Positions 24,190-33,634 are shown, counted from the stretch's first letter. The stretch: DNA of 60,540 bases from UBA6918 sp040754425 (GCA_040754425.1 JBFMCR010000026.1:1-60540), one strand, 5' to 3'. Numbers and translations are program-made. Notes: generated by a model from the letters alone, not told the origin.

Positions 24190-24224
24190 GCCGCCGTAGG
24201 CCCGAAGGCCCGTGGCGGCATTTT
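24190..24224 (+). terminator. Terminator of the redox operon
   Basis: Two-part stem GCCGCC/GGCGGC enclosing GGCC-CGAA-GGCC, followed by ATTTTC, 22 bp after the globin stop. Confidence 0.8.
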
Positions 24225-24286
24225 CATTCCTTGCCACCGGCAGATACAACCCAATTCGACACAGTGCCGGCGACATCCCGCAGCAG

Positions 24287-24301
24287 GCACCAACGCGGTG
24301 C
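24287..24301 (+). promoter_or_regulatory. NtrC-like enhancer site upstream of nrtA
   Basis: GCACC-AACGC-GGTGC is a perfect dyad core; its centre is 129 bp upstream of the -12 GC. A second, weaker half site (TTGCACC) lies about 25 bp further downstream. Confidence 0.78.
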
Positions 24302-24408
24302 GCCACATGCAAGCGATTGCACCAATTGCGATCACCTGCCGGCAGGCAAACCGGTCCAAAGCTAGCCGCACACGCCAGATCCATTGATTTTCAAGGAGCA
24401 CGGACATC

Positions 24409-24424
24409 TGGCACGAGCGTTGCT
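24409..24424 (+). promoter_or_regulatory. Sigma-54 promoter of the nrt-nir-nas operon
   Basis: TGGCACGAGCGTTGCT fits the -24/-12 consensus. Transcription is expected to start near 24435, just before the leader hairpin. Confidence 0.9.
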
Positions 24425-24439
24425 CTAGTAAACAACGAA

Positions 24440-24530
24440 GGCTGCAAAGGCGTAGCCCTCTACATTCATTCTTCCTTTTTTGTTTATTGGACAACGGCGT
24501 CTCGATCCTGCAGGGTCGGACGCCTTTTTT
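24440..24530 (+). promoter_or_regulatory. ANTAR-type antitermination leader of nrtA
   Basis: Hairpin 24440-24457: GGCTGC/GTAGCC stem with hexaloop AAAGGC (A1, G4). The terminator at 24496-24530 is GGCGTC-t-CGATCC-TGCA-GGGTCG-GACGCC with six T. Same order and motif as the NasR/NasT-controlled leaders known from nas operons. It shares a nearly identical 3' part with the leader at 19223, continuing through the start codon. Confidence 0.88.
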
Positions 24531-24547
24531 ATTTGGAGTTTGGCGAA

Positions 24548-25969
24548 ATGGCAGACCACGATGAAAACGACATTCTTGAACCCAACAAACCGCGCCGCGA
24601 TTTCATCAAGAAGGCTGCCGGCGTTTCCGCTGCCGCTGCGCTCATGAACATGGTGCCGGCGGGCGTACGCAGTTCAGCCTGGGCGGCCGGATCGGAAGGC
24701 CTGGAAAAGACCGACCTCACCTTCGGTATCATCCCGCTCACCGACTGCGCGCCCATCGTGATCGCGCACGAAAAAGGCTTTTTCAGGAAATACGGACTCA
24801 ACACCATCGTTTCCAAGGAAGCCTCCTGGGCCAACATCCGCGACAAGGTCTCCATCGGCGCGCTCGACGGCGCGCACATGCTGGCCGGCATGCCGATCGC
24901 CGCCACCCTGGGCGTGGGTGCCACGCCCAAGGACACCATCACCGCGTTCTCGATGGACCTCAACGGCAACGGCATCACGGTTTCCAACGAACTCTACGAT
25001 CGCATGGTCGAAGCCGACCCCGCGGCGATGAAGGCGCGTCCGACCACGGCGATTGCGCTGAAGAAAGTCATCGACGCCGACAAGAAGGCCGGCAAGCCGC
25101 CCATGACCTTCGCCATGGTATTCCCGGTTTCTACCCACAACTACGAGCTGCGCTACTGGATGGCATCGGCCGGCATCAACCCCGACAAGGACGTGCGCCT
25201 CATCGTCATCCCGCCGCCGCAGATGGTGGCCAATCTGCAGTCGAAGAACATCGTCGGCTACTGCGTGGGCGAGCCTTGGAACCAGCGCGCTGTGGAAATG
25301 GGCATCGGTCACGCGCTCGTCACCGACTACGAAATCTGGAAAAACAATCCGGAGAAGGTGTTCGGCGTGAACCTGGAATGGGCGGAGAAATACCCCAACA
25401 CCCACAAGGCCGTGATCAAGGCGCTGATCGAAGCCGGCGCCTGGGCGGACAAGCCCGAGAACCGCAAGGAAGTGGTGAAGATCATTTCCGCGAAGTCCTA
25501 CGTCAACGCGCCGGCGGCCGTGGTGGACAACTCCATGACCGGCACCTGGCGCTACAGCAACCAGGAAGCGCCGCAGCCCATGGCCGACTTCAACGTGTTC
25601 TACCGCTACGCCGCCACCTTCCCGTGGTTGTCGCATGCGGCCTGGTACATCACCCAGATGTACCGCTGGGGCCAGCTCGACACGCCGCTCGACATCAGGA
25701 AGACCGCGGCGAAGATCTACCGTCCCGACCTCTACCGCGAAGCCGCCAGGGAACTGGGCATCCCCTATCCCACCGCCGACTGGAAGACCGAGGGCACCAA
25801 CAAGGGGCCGTGGACGCTGAAGCAAGCCACCGCGCCGATTCCCATGGGGCCTGACACCTTCTTCGACGGCATGACCTACGACCCGAAGAAGCTGGTGGAT
25901 TACCTGAAGAGCTTCAAGGTTTCCAACGCCACCGTGGACATGGCGAAGCTGGCCAAGCTCAACGCCTGA
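24548..25969 (+). CDS. nrtA: Nitrate/nitrite ABC transporter substrate-binding protein NrtA
   Basis: Protein of 473 residues with a twin-arginine signal (RRDFIKKAAGVSAAAALM), exported folded to the periplasm. The mature part is the NrtA/CmpA/NasF fold: LTFGIIPLTDCAPIVIA, WANIRDKV, GALDGAHMLAGMP and VGYCVGEPWN are typical ligand-pocket blocks. It binds nitrate and/or nitrite for the NrtB permease. The start at 24548 is the ATG shared with the duplicated leader. First gene of the operon nrtA-nrtB-nrtD-nirB-nirD-nasA. Confidence 0.93.
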   Translation: MADHDENDILEPNKPRRDFIKKAAGVSAAAALMNMVPAGVRSSAWAAGSEGLEKTDLTFGIIPLTDCAPIVIAHEKGFFRKYGLNTIVSKEASWANIRDKVSIGALDGAHMLAGMPIAATLGVGATPKDTITAFSMDLNGNGITVSNELYDRMVEADPAAMKARPTTAIALKKVIDADKKAGKPPMTFAMVFPVSTHNYELRYWMASAGINPDKDVRLIVIPPPQMVANLQSKNIVGYCVGEPWNQRAVEMGIGHALVTDYEIWKNNPEKVFGVNLEWAEKYPNTHKAVIKALIEAGAWADKPENRKEVVKIISAKSYVNAPAAVVDNSMTGTWRYSNQEAPQPMADFNVFYRYAATFPWLSHAAWYITQMYRWGQLDTPLDIRKTAAKIYRPDLYREAARELGIPYPTADWKTEGTNKGPWTLKQATAPIPMGPDTFFDGMTYDPKKLVDYLKSFKVSNATVDMAKLAKLNA

Positions 25970-26030
25970 CCCGCCTCCCTGCCCTCGTCCGGGGGCAGGG
26001 AAACCGGAGGTCATTGAAAAGGAACACATC

Positions 26031-26957
26031 ATGCATGCACAAGTCATCAGACTCGAATCGGAGCCAGACGAACTGGTCGAAGCCAGACCCGCGCAGGCTG
26101 AGGAAGCTGCTGCCGTCGGCACGCCGGAAACCGAAGCGGCCATCCCGGCGAAACCCGCAAAGCGCGAACCCGATCGCGAACGCAACCGCCGCATCGCCTC
26201 GATGCTGCTGCTGCCGGCATTCACCTTCCTGCTGGTGCTGGCGATGTGGAGTTTCTTGCAAACCCAGATCGCACCCGAACTGCCAACGCCGTCGCAGACC
26301 TGGGAGCATGCCGTGCAGTTGCTCTCCGACCCGTTCTACGAAGAAGGCCCCAACGACAAGGGCATCGGCTGGCAGCTGCTGTATTCGCTCGGCCGCGTCG
26401 CCGGCGGCTTCGGCCTCGCCGCCCTGGTCGGCATTCCGCTCGGCTTCATGATGGGCATGAGCGTGAACATGCAGCGCGCGCTGACGCCGCTCATCCAGAT
26501 CCTGCGCCCGGTGTCGCCGCTCGCCTGGCTGCCGATCGGCCTGTTGGTGTTCAAGGCCGTCAACCCTTCGGCCATCTTCGTGATTTTCATCACCTGCATC
26601 TGGCCGATGATCCTCAACACCGCCACCGGCGTGAAAGCCATCCCGCAGGATTATCTCAACGTGGCCTCGGTGCTCAAGCTCAGCAAGCTCGAACTCGCCC
26701 GCCGCATCCTGTTCCCCGCCACCCTGCCCTATGTCGTCACCGGCATGCGCCTGTCGCTGGGTGTCGCCTGGATGGTGATCGTGGCGGCGGAAATGCTCAC
26801 CGGCGGCATCGGCATCGGCTTCTGGGTGTGGGACGAGTGGAACAACCTTTACGTGCCTTCCATCATCGTCGCCATTGCGCTCATCGGCCTCGTCGGCATC
26901 GTGCTCGACGGACTCATGGGCCTGGTGCAGATGCGCCTCGACTACACCAAGCGTTGA
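26031..26957 (+). CDS. nrtB: Nitrate ABC transporter permease NrtB
   Basis: Protein of 308 residues. A charged, Ala/Pro/Glu-rich cytoplasmic tail of about 60 residues precedes six membrane helices. The EAA loop that contacts the ATPase is in SVLKLSKLELARRILFPATL. Motifs RPVSPLAWLPIGLL and AEMLTGGIGIGFWVWDEWNN are typical for NrtB/CmpB permeases. The unusually long N-terminal tail may be a local addition. It is separated from nrtD by a hairpin element rather than overlapping it. Confidence 0.93.
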   Translation: MHAQVIRLESEPDELVEARPAQAEEAAAVGTPETEAAIPAKPAKREPDRERNRRIASMLLLPAFTFLLVLAMWSFLQTQIAPELPTPSQTWEHAVQLLSDPFYEEGPNDKGIGWQLLYSLGRVAGGFGLAALVGIPLGFMMGMSVNMQRALTPLIQILRPVSPLAWLPIGLLVFKAVNPSAIFVIFITCIWPMILNTATGVKAIPQDYLNVASVLKLSKLELARRILFPATLPYVVTGMRLSLGVAWMVIVAAEMLTGGIGIGFWVWDEWNNLYVPSIIVAIALIGLVGIVLDGLMGLVQMRLDYTKR

Positions 26958-26963
26958 TAACCC

Positions 26964-27032
26964 GTGAGGCGTCAGGAGAAAGGAATGAGGAGTCGGGTCC
27001 CGCGGTTTTTCCTCTCACTCCTCACGCCTCAC
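26964..27032 (+). repeat. Intergenic hairpin element (copy 6) between nrtB and nrtD
   Basis: GTGAGGCGT at the left and ACGCCTCAC at the right are exact inverse ends. Between them lies an A/G-rich arm (aggagaaaggaatgaggagt) and a C/T-rich arm (cctctcactcctcac). It sits inside the operon, 6 bp after the nrtB stop. Confidence 0.85.
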
Positions 27033-27053
27033 CGAATTTAAAGGAATACAGCA

Positions 27054-27848
27054 ATGGCCAGTTATCTCGAACTGCAACACATCGGCATAACCTTCAAGAC
27101 CGCGCGCGGCCCCTTCCGCGCCCTGGACGCGATCGACCTCAAGGTCGAGAAGGGCGAATTCATCTCGCTGATCGGCCACTCCGGCTGCGGCAAGTCGACG
27201 GTGCTCAACATCGTCGCCGGCCTGCTCAACGCCACCGAAGGCTTCGCCCTGCTCAAGGGCAAGCAGGTGAAGGACCCCGGACCGGATCGCGCGGTGGTGT
27301 TCCAGAACCACTCGCTGCTGCCCTGGCTCAGCGTTTACGACAACGTCGCGCTGGCGGTGGACAAGGTCATGCCCGGCAAGTCCAAGGCCGAACGCCGCGA
27401 CTGGGTGATGCACAACCTCAGGCTGGTGCACATGGAGCACGCCGCCGACAAGCGCCCCGGCGAAATCTCCGGCGGCATGAAGCAGCGCGTCGGCATCGCC
27501 CGCGCGCTGGCCATGCAGCCCGACGTACTGCTGATGGACGAGCCCTTCGGCGCGCTCGACGCGCTGACCCGCGCCCATCTGCAGGACTCGGTCATGGAAA
27601 TCCAGGCCGAACTCGGCAACACCGTGCTGATGATCACCCACGACGTGGACGAGGCCGTGCTGCTGTCCGACCGCATCGTGATGATGACCAACGGGCCGGC
27701 TGCCACCATCGGCGACATCCTCACCGTCGACCTGCCGCGCCCGCGCGATCGCCTGCTGCTGGCGAAAGACCCGCACTACCACCACCTGCGCGGCCAGGTG
27801 CTGGAATTCCTCTACCAGCGGCAGATGCGCCCCGCGGCGGCTGCCTGA
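27054..27848 (+). CDS. nrtD: Nitrate ABC transporter ATP-binding protein NrtD
   Basis: ABC ATPase of 264 residues with Walker A GHSGCGKST, Q-loop FQNHSLLPW, signature GEISGGMKQRVGIARAL, Walker B LLMDEPFGALD and the switch histidine in MITHDVDEA. It powers the NrtA/NrtB importer. The C-terminus ends after the usual DPHYHHLRGQVLEFL segment and carries no extra solute-binding domain, so it is the NrtD type, not the NrtC fusion. It is followed 18 bp later by nirB. Confidence 0.93.
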   Translation: MASYLELQHIGITFKTARGPFRALDAIDLKVEKGEFISLIGHSGCGKSTVLNIVAGLLNATEGFALLKGKQVKDPGPDRAVVFQNHSLLPWLSVYDNVALAVDKVMPGKSKAERRDWVMHNLRLVHMEHAADKRPGEISGGMKQRVGIARALAMQPDVLLMDEPFGALDALTRAHLQDSVMEIQAELGNTVLMITHDVDEAVLLSDRIVMMTNGPAATIGDILTVDLPRPRDRLLLAKDPHYHHLRGQVLEFLYQRQMRPAAAA

Positions 27849-27866
27849 AGCAAATCGGAGACTGAC

Positions 27867-30347
27867 ATGGACATGAGCGATACGCCAAACAGAAAAAAGC
27901 TCAAGCTGGTGATGGTCGGCAACGGCATGGCCGGGGTACGCACCCTGGAAGAGTTGCTGAAACTCAACCCTGATCTGTACGAGATCACGGTGTTCGGCAG
28001 CGAACCCCATCCCAACTACAACCGCATCATGCTCTCGCCGGTGTTGGCCGGCGAGCAGACGGCCGAGCAGATCGTCACCCATCCGCGCGAGTGGTATGCC
28101 AAGCACAACATTGCGCTTCATGCCGGCAAGAAGGTGGTGAAGATCGACCGCCGGGAAAGATACGTCGAGGCCGAGGACGGCACGCGCGCCGACTACGACC
28201 GCCTGCTCATCGCCACCGGCTCCGTGCCCTTCATCCTGCCGGTGCCGGGCGCCGACCTGCCGGGCGTGGTGGGTTTTCGCGACATCGCCGACGTGGATGC
28301 CATGATCGAGGCCTCCGCGCACTACAAGCATGCCGTCGTCATCGGCGGCGGCCTCCTGGGTCTGGAAGCCGCCAACGGACTGAAGGCGCGCGGCATGGAC
28401 GTGACCGTGGTGCACCTTTCGCCCTGGCTCTTGGAGCGCCAGCTCGACGAACCCGCGGCGCGGCTGCTGCAAAAGAATCTCGAAGCCAAGGGGCTCAAAT
28501 TTTTGCTGCAGAAGCAGACTGCCGAACTCATCCCCGCAGAATCCGGCCGCGTCGGCGCGGTGAAGTTCAAGGACGGCAGCAGCATCCCCGCCGATCTCGT
28601 TGTCATGGCCGTGGGCATCCGCCCCAACACTGCATTGGCGGAATCCGCCGGCCTGCATTGCGACCGCGGCATCCGCGTCAACGACACCCTGCAGACCGTG
28701 ACCGACCCGCGCATCTATGCCATCGGCGAATGCGTCAACCATCGCGGCACGGCCTACGGCCTCGTTGCGCCGCTGTTCGAGCAGGCCAAGGTCTGCGCCA
28801 ACCACCTCGCGCAATACGGCATCGCCCGCTACGAAGGCTCGATGACCTCGACCAAGCTCAAGGTCACCGGCATCGACCTCTTCTCCGCAGGCAATTTCGC
28901 GGGCGGCGAAGGCTTCGAGGAGATCGTCTTCCAGGATGCCGGCCGCGGCGCCTACAAGAAACTCATCCTGAAAGAAAACAGGCTGGCCGGCGCCTGCCTC
29001 TACGGCGACACCCTCGACGGCGCCTGGTATTTTGAGTTGATGCGCGACGGCACCGACGTTTCCGGCATCCGCGACAAACTCTTGTTCGGGCGCCATCACA
29101 TCGGCGATTCCGGCGCCGGCGGCGGCGACGAGAAGACCCGCCTGATGTCGCTGCCCGACAGCGCCGAAATCTGCGGCTGCAACGGCGTGAAGAAGGGCGA
29201 CATCGTGCGCGCCATCCGCGACAAAAAGCTTTTCACCCTGGATGAAGTGCGCGCCCACACCAAGGCATCAAGTTCCTGCGGCAGCTGCACCGGCCTGGTT
29301 GAAACCCTGCTCGCCGCCACCGCCGGCGGCGACTACTCCACCGCACCGTCGAAGAAACCCCTATGCGGCTGCACCGAGCACACCCACGACGAGGTACGCG
29401 CCGCCATCACGCAGAACAGCCTCAAGACCATGCCGGAAACCATGCGCTTTCTCGACTGGAAAACCCCGGACGGCTGCCAGAAGTGCCGGCCCGCGCTCAA
29501 CTACTACCTCTTGTGCGCCTGGCCCGGCGAGTACCGGGACGACGCCCAGTCGCGCTTCATCAACGAGCGCGCCCACGGCAACATCCAGAAGGACGGCAGC
29601 TTCTCCGTGGTGCCGCGCATGTGGGGCGGCCTCACCAATCCGCACGAGCTGCGCGCCATCGCCGACGTTGCGGAAAAATTCCGCGTGCCGGAGATCAAGA
29701 TCACCGGCGGCCAGCGCATCGACCTCTTCGGCGTAAAAAAGGAAGACCTGCCGGCGATGTGGGCCGACCTCTCAAAAGCCGGCTTCGTTTCCGGCCATGC
29801 GTATGGAAAAGCATTGCGCACGGTGAAGACCTGTGTCGGTTCGCAGTGGTGCCGCTTCGGTACCCAGGACTCCACCGGGCTGGGCGTGAAGCTGGAAAAA
29901 ATGACCTGGGGATCGTGGATGCCGCATAAGTTCAAGCTCGCCGTCTCCGGCTGTCCGAGGAACTGCGCCGAGGCCACCATCAAGGATTTCGGCGTGGTGT
30001 GCGTGGATTCCGGCTACGAGTTGCACGTCGGCGGCAACGGCGGCATCAAGGTGCGCGTCACCGATCTCCTGTGCAAGGTCGAGACCGAAGAACAGGTGCT
30101 GGAATACTGCGCCGCCTTCACCCAGCTCTACCGCGAGGAGGCGCATTACCTCGAGCGCACCGCGCCCTGGGTCGAGCGCGTGGGGCTTTCGCACATCAAG
30201 GCCAAGGTGGTGGACGACGAGGCCAGCCGCAAGCAACTCGCCGAGCGTTTCCTGGTCTCGCAAAAACCCGCCCAGGTCGATCCCTGGAAAGCGCGCGCCG
30301 AGGGCGGTGAGGCGCATGAGTTCAAGGCCATGGCCGAGATTATTTAG
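27867..30347 (+). CDS. nirB: NADH-dependent assimilatory nitrite reductase large subunit
   Basis: Protein of 826 residues. FAD domain (GNGMAGVRTLEELL), NADH domain (GGGLLGLEAANGL), BFD [2Fe-2S] domain (CGCNG...CGSC) and two sulfite-reductase ferredoxin/siroheme half-domains; the siroheme-[4Fe-4S] ligands are TCVGSQWC and SGCPRNC. Reduces nitrite to ammonium in the cytoplasm. It has an extra cysteine pair segment (CGCTEHTHDEV) and a CQKC between BFD and siroheme domains, as in other NirB proteins. Paralogous over its first 500 residues to the membrane reductase at 19343. Confidence 0.96.
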   Translation: MDMSDTPNRKKLKLVMVGNGMAGVRTLEELLKLNPDLYEITVFGSEPHPNYNRIMLSPVLAGEQTAEQIVTHPREWYAKHNIALHAGKKVVKIDRRERYVEAEDGTRADYDRLLIATGSVPFILPVPGADLPGVVGFRDIADVDAMIEASAHYKHAVVIGGGLLGLEAANGLKARGMDVTVVHLSPWLLERQLDEPAARLLQKNLEAKGLKFLLQKQTAELIPAESGRVGAVKFKDGSSIPADLVVMAVGIRPNTALAESAGLHCDRGIRVNDTLQTVTDPRIYAIGECVNHRGTAYGLVAPLFEQAKVCANHLAQYGIARYEGSMTSTKLKVTGIDLFSAGNFAGGEGFEEIVFQDAGRGAYKKLILKENRLAGACLYGDTLDGAWYFELMRDGTDVSGIRDKLLFGRHHIGDSGAGGGDEKTRLMSLPDSAEICGCNGVKKGDIVRAIRDKKLFTLDEVRAHTKASSSCGSCTGLVETLLAATAGGDYSTAPSKKPLCGCTEHTHDEVRAAITQNSLKTMPETMRFLDWKTPDGCQKCRPALNYYLLCAWPGEYRDDAQSRFINERAHGNIQKDGSFSVVPRMWGGLTNPHELRAIADVAEKFRVPEIKITGGQRIDLFGVKKEDLPAMWADLSKAGFVSGHAYGKALRTVKTCVGSQWCRFGTQDSTGLGVKLEKMTWGSWMPHKFKLAVSGCPRNCAEATIKDFGVVCVDSGYELHVGGNGGIKVRVTDLLCKVETEEQVLEYCAAFTQLYREEAHYLERTAPWVERVGLSHIKAKVVDDEASRKQLAERFLVSQKPAQVDPWKARAEGGEAHEFKAMAEII

Positions 30348-30380
30348 ATTCTCTACTTACTGATAACTCAACAAAACCGA

Positions 30381-30445
30381 ACAAGGAGGACAAGAGGACA
30401 TGAGTAAACCCGCATTTTTTCCTCCTGTCCTCATGTCCTCCTTGT
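30381..30445 (+). repeat. Intergenic hairpin element (copy 7) between nirB and nirD
   Basis: ACAAGGAGGACAAGAGGACA on the left pairs with TGTCCTCATGTCCTCCTTGT on the right, one mismatch in 20. Best-preserved stem of the family; it lies in the middle of the nirBD operon. Confidence 0.9.
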
Positions 30446-30490
30446 AGGTTCTTGATGGCGTATTGAGTCCATTAACAGGTACCGATAGCT

Positions 30491-30850
30491 ATGCAAACTG
30501 CTGCCAAAATGAAGAACGAACCCTGGCTGACCGTCGGCCGTCTCGAAGACATTCCCCGCCAGGGCGCGCGCGTGATCCATGCGCCCGAAGGCGCCATCGC
30601 CGTGTTCCGCACCGTGGACGACGAAGTGTTCGCGCTGCGCGACAAGTGTCCGCACAAGGGCGGCCCGCTGTCGCAGGGCATCGTGCATGGCCGAAAGGTG
30701 GCCTGCCCGCTGCACGACTGGAAGATCAACCTCGACACCGGCACCGCCGTGGCGCCCGACGAGGGCTGCGCCGCCAGCTTCCCGGTGCGCATCGTCGACG
30801 GCATGGTCGAGCTGTCGCTCACGCCGAATACAGGCTGCCCGAATACGTGA
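30491..30850 (+). CDS. nirD: Nitrite reductase small subunit NirD
   Basis: Rieske-type protein of 119 residues with both ligand boxes, CPHKGG and CPLHDW, giving C-x-H and C-x2-H coordination of a [2Fe-2S] centre. Many NirD proteins of enteric type lack these residues; here the cluster is intact. Partner of NirB. Hairpin elements occur on both sides of the gene. Confidence 0.94.
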   Translation: MQTAAKMKNEPWLTVGRLEDIPRQGARVIHAPEGAIAVFRTVDDEVFALRDKCPHKGGPLSQGIVHGRKVACPLHDWKINLDTGTAVAPDEGCAASFPVRIVDGMVELSLTPNTGCPNT

Positions 30851-30861
30851 AAATCATATCC

Positions 30862-30933
30862 ACACAGAGGTAGCAGAGGTAACAAAGTAAAACCCTAGAC
30901 AGGCTTCCTCTGGTCTCCCTGTTTCCTCTGTGT
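30862..30933 (+). repeat. Intergenic hairpin element (copy 8) between nirD and nasA
   Basis: ACACAGAGG at the left and CCTCTGTGT at the right are exact inverse ends; arms contain tagcagaggtaacaaag and cttcctctggtctccctg. It begins 12 bp after the nirD stop. Confidence 0.85.
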
Positions 30934-30952
30934 AAATCGATCCCTACTATTC

Positions 30953-33634
30953 ATGGATACCGCCAAAGCCATACATACCACCTGTCCCTACTGCGGCGTC
31001 GGCTGCGGAGTGCTGGTCGAGCGCGACGGCGACCGTTACAAAGTTTCCGGCGACCCCGAGCATCCGGCCAATTATGGTCGGCTGTGCTCCAAGGGCGCCT
31101 CGCTCGGCGAGACCCTGGGCCTCGAAGACCGTCTGCTGCATCCCGAGATCGGCGGCAGGCGGGCAAGCTGGGACGAAGCGCTAGACCTGGTCGCCGACAA
31201 ATTTTCCCGCTTCATCCGCGAGCACGGCCCGGATGCCGTGGCTTTCTATGTCTCCGGCCAGCTATTGACCGAAGACTACTATGTCGCCAACAAGCTGATG
31301 AAGGGCTTCATCGGCAGCGCCAACATCGACACCAACTCGCGCCTGTGCATGTCCTCGGCCGTGGCTGCACACAAGCGCGCCTTCGGCAGCGACACCGTGC
31401 CGGCCTGCTACGAGGACCTGGAACTGGCCGACCTCGTCGTGCTCGCCGGCTCCAATGCCGCCTGGGCGCATCCGGTGCTGTTCCAGCGCATCGCTGCCGC
31501 GAAAAAGGCACGTACGGAAATGAAAGTGGTGGTGATCGACCCGCGCCGCACGGCAAGCTGCGACATCGCCGACCTGCACCTCGCGCTGAAACCCGGTTCT
31601 GACGCCTGGCTGTTCAACGGCCTGTTGAACCACCTCAAGCGCGAGGACATTATCGACTGGACTTATCTGGAAGCGCACGTGGAAGGATTCGGCGATGCGC
31701 TGAAAGCCGTCCATGGACTGGTCATTCCGCAAATTGCGCAGCACTGCGGCCTCGCCGAAGCCGATGTCGCCGAGTTCTACCGCCTGTTCGCGCAAGCGCC
31801 GAAAACCGTGACCCTGTTTTCGCAGGGCATCAACCAGTCCTCCAGCGGCACGGACAAGGGCAACGCCATCATCAATGTGCACCTCGCCACCGGCCGCGTG
31901 GGCAAGCCCGGCGCCGGCCCCTTTTCCATCACCGGCCAGCCCAATGCCATGGGCGGGCGCGAAGTGGGCGGGCTCGCCAACCAGCTCGCCGCGCACATGG
32001 ATTTCGCGCCGGAACACATCGAACGCGTAGGCCGCTTCTGGCATGCCGCCAGCATGGCGCGCGCACCCGGCCTCAAGGCGGTCGACATGTTCGAGGCCCT
32101 GTGCGACGGCCGCATCAAGGCCGTCTGGATCATGGCCACCAATCCGGCGGTCAGCATGCCCGAGGCCGACCGCGTGGCCGAGGCGCTGAAGCGCTGCGAG
32201 TTCGTGGTGGTGTCCGACAACACCCGCCACACCGATACCGCGCAGTTCGCCCACGTGCTGCTGCCGGCCGCGGCCTGGGGCGAGAAGGACGGCACCGTCA
32301 CCAACTCCGAACGCCGCATCTCGCGCCAGCGCGCCTTCCTGCCGTTGCCCGGCGAGGCCCGCCCGGACTGGTGGATCATCAGCGAAGTCGCACGCCGCAT
32401 GGGTTTCGTGATCGATTTCGATTACAGCGGACCGGACTCGATCTTCCGCGAGCATGCCGCGCTGTCCGCGTTCGAGAACGACGGCGAACGCGATTTCGAC
32501 CTCGCCGGCCTCGCCGACCTGAGCGCCGACGAATACGACGCGCTGAAGCCTGTGCAATGGCCGCTCGTCTCGAAACACCGGACCGGAACCGATCGCCTGT
32601 TCGCAGACGGAAAATTCTTCACCCCTTCCGGCAAGGCGCGCATGCTCGCAGTGGCGCCGCGCGCTCCGGCGAACGGGGTCTGCAGCTCGACGCCCTTCGT
32701 GTTCAACACCGGCCGCATCCGCGATCAGTGGCACACCATGACGCGCACCGGCAAGACGGCCAAGCTGCTGGCACATATCGACGAGCCTTATGTCGAAATA
32801 CACCCGCAGGACGCGCAGCGCCTCGGCATCAGACATGGCGACCTGGCGCATATTTCCAGCCAGCATGGAGAAATGCTGGCGCGCGTGGCGGAAAGCACCG
32901 AGCAGCGCCCGGGCTCGCTGTTCGCCCCCATCCACTGGAACGGCCGGTTCACGGCAAAAGCGCGCGTGGATGCACTGGTCGGCGCCGTGACGGACCCCAT
33001 CTCCGGCCAGCCCGAATTCAAGCATGCGCCGGTCAGCGCAAAAGCCTTCCCCGCGGCCTGGCATGGCTTTGTGATTGCGCGCGAAGACTTCGCCTGCAGC
33101 GATTACGCCTACTGGACGCGCATACGCGGCAAGGATTTCTGGCGCTACGAGCTCGCCGGCGCCGAAGCGGCCGAGAATTGGCCGGAAATCATGCGCAAAA
33201 CATTTGGCAGCGAAGGCGACTGGGTCGAACTCATGGACAGCGCGGCCCGGCGCTACCGTGCCGCCCTGATCGAGGGCGGCCGCGTGCAGGCCGTGTGTTT
33301 CGTGGAGCGCGATGCCGCCTCCCTGCCGCCACGCCAATGGCTGGCCACACTGTTCGAAAAGGACGGGCTCGACGACTTCGAGCGCATCGCCCTGCTGTCC
33401 GGCCGGCCGCCCGGTGCGAACGCGGACTGCGGCCGCGTGGTCTGCGCCTGTTTCGGCATCGGCGAAAACACCTTGCGCGAAGCCATCGCCCAGGGCGCGG
33501 ATTCGGTGGAGGCGCTCGGCATCCGGCTCAAGGCCGGCAGCAACTGCGGCTCCTGCATCCCCGAACTGCGCAAACTGCTTGGGCAGTCGGCCCCGGACGG
33601 CCAGGCGCCGGCGCGACTGGCCGCCGCCGGCTGA
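30953..33634 (+). CDS. nasA: Assimilatory nitrate reductase catalytic subunit NasA
   Basis: Molybdopterin enzyme of 893 residues. The N-terminal [4Fe-4S] motif is CPYCGVGCGVLVE...LCSKG. The MGD-binding domains contain SRLCMSSA, GSNAAWAHPVLFQR, NAMGGREVGGLANQLAAHM and the C-terminal molybdopterin-dinucleotide domain (TGRIRDQWHTMTRTGK). A C-terminal BFD-like [2Fe-2S] domain (CACFGIGENTL...CGSCIPEL) provides the entry point for electrons. No NasB-type flavoprotein is in this operon, so the electron donor is not obvious; the reductase at 19343 is one candidate. Confidence 0.95.
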   Translation: MDTAKAIHTTCPYCGVGCGVLVERDGDRYKVSGDPEHPANYGRLCSKGASLGETLGLEDRLLHPEIGGRRASWDEALDLVADKFSRFIREHGPDAVAFYVSGQLLTEDYYVANKLMKGFIGSANIDTNSRLCMSSAVAAHKRAFGSDTVPACYEDLELADLVVLAGSNAAWAHPVLFQRIAAAKKARTEMKVVVIDPRRTASCDIADLHLALKPGSDAWLFNGLLNHLKREDIIDWTYLEAHVEGFGDALKAVHGLVIPQIAQHCGLAEADVAEFYRLFAQAPKTVTLFSQGINQSSSGTDKGNAIINVHLATGRVGKPGAGPFSITGQPNAMGGREVGGLANQLAAHMDFAPEHIERVGRFWHAASMARAPGLKAVDMFEALCDGRIKAVWIMATNPAVSMPEADRVAEALKRCEFVVVSDNTRHTDTAQFAHVLLPAAAWGEKDGTVTNSERRISRQRAFLPLPGEARPDWWIISEVARRMGFVIDFDYSGPDSIFREHAALSAFENDGERDFDLAGLADLSADEYDALKPVQWPLVSKHRTGTDRLFADGKFFTPSGKARMLAVAPRAPANGVCSSTPFVFNTGRIRDQWHTMTRTGKTAKLLAHIDEPYVEIHPQDAQRLGIRHGDLAHISSQHGEMLARVAESTEQRPGSLFAPIHWNGRFTAKARVDALVGAVTDPISGQPEFKHAPVSAKAFPAAWHGFVIAREDFACSDYAYWTRIRGKDFWRYELAGAEAAENWPEIMRKTFGSEGDWVELMDSAARRYRAALIEGGRVQAVCFVERDAASLPPRQWLATLFEKDGLDDFERIALLSGRPPGANADCGRVVCACFGIGENTLREAIAQGADSVEALGIRLKAGSNCGSCIPELRKLLGQSAPDGQAPARLAAAG

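Noticed and set aside
24174..24387. Short plus-strand frames after the globin gene
   Set aside because: They cover the terminator and the NtrC/promoter region of nrtA and have no coding character.
27015..29258. 747-residue minus-strand frame opposite nrtD/nirB
   Set aside because: Shadow of nrtD and nirB; no protein-like features.
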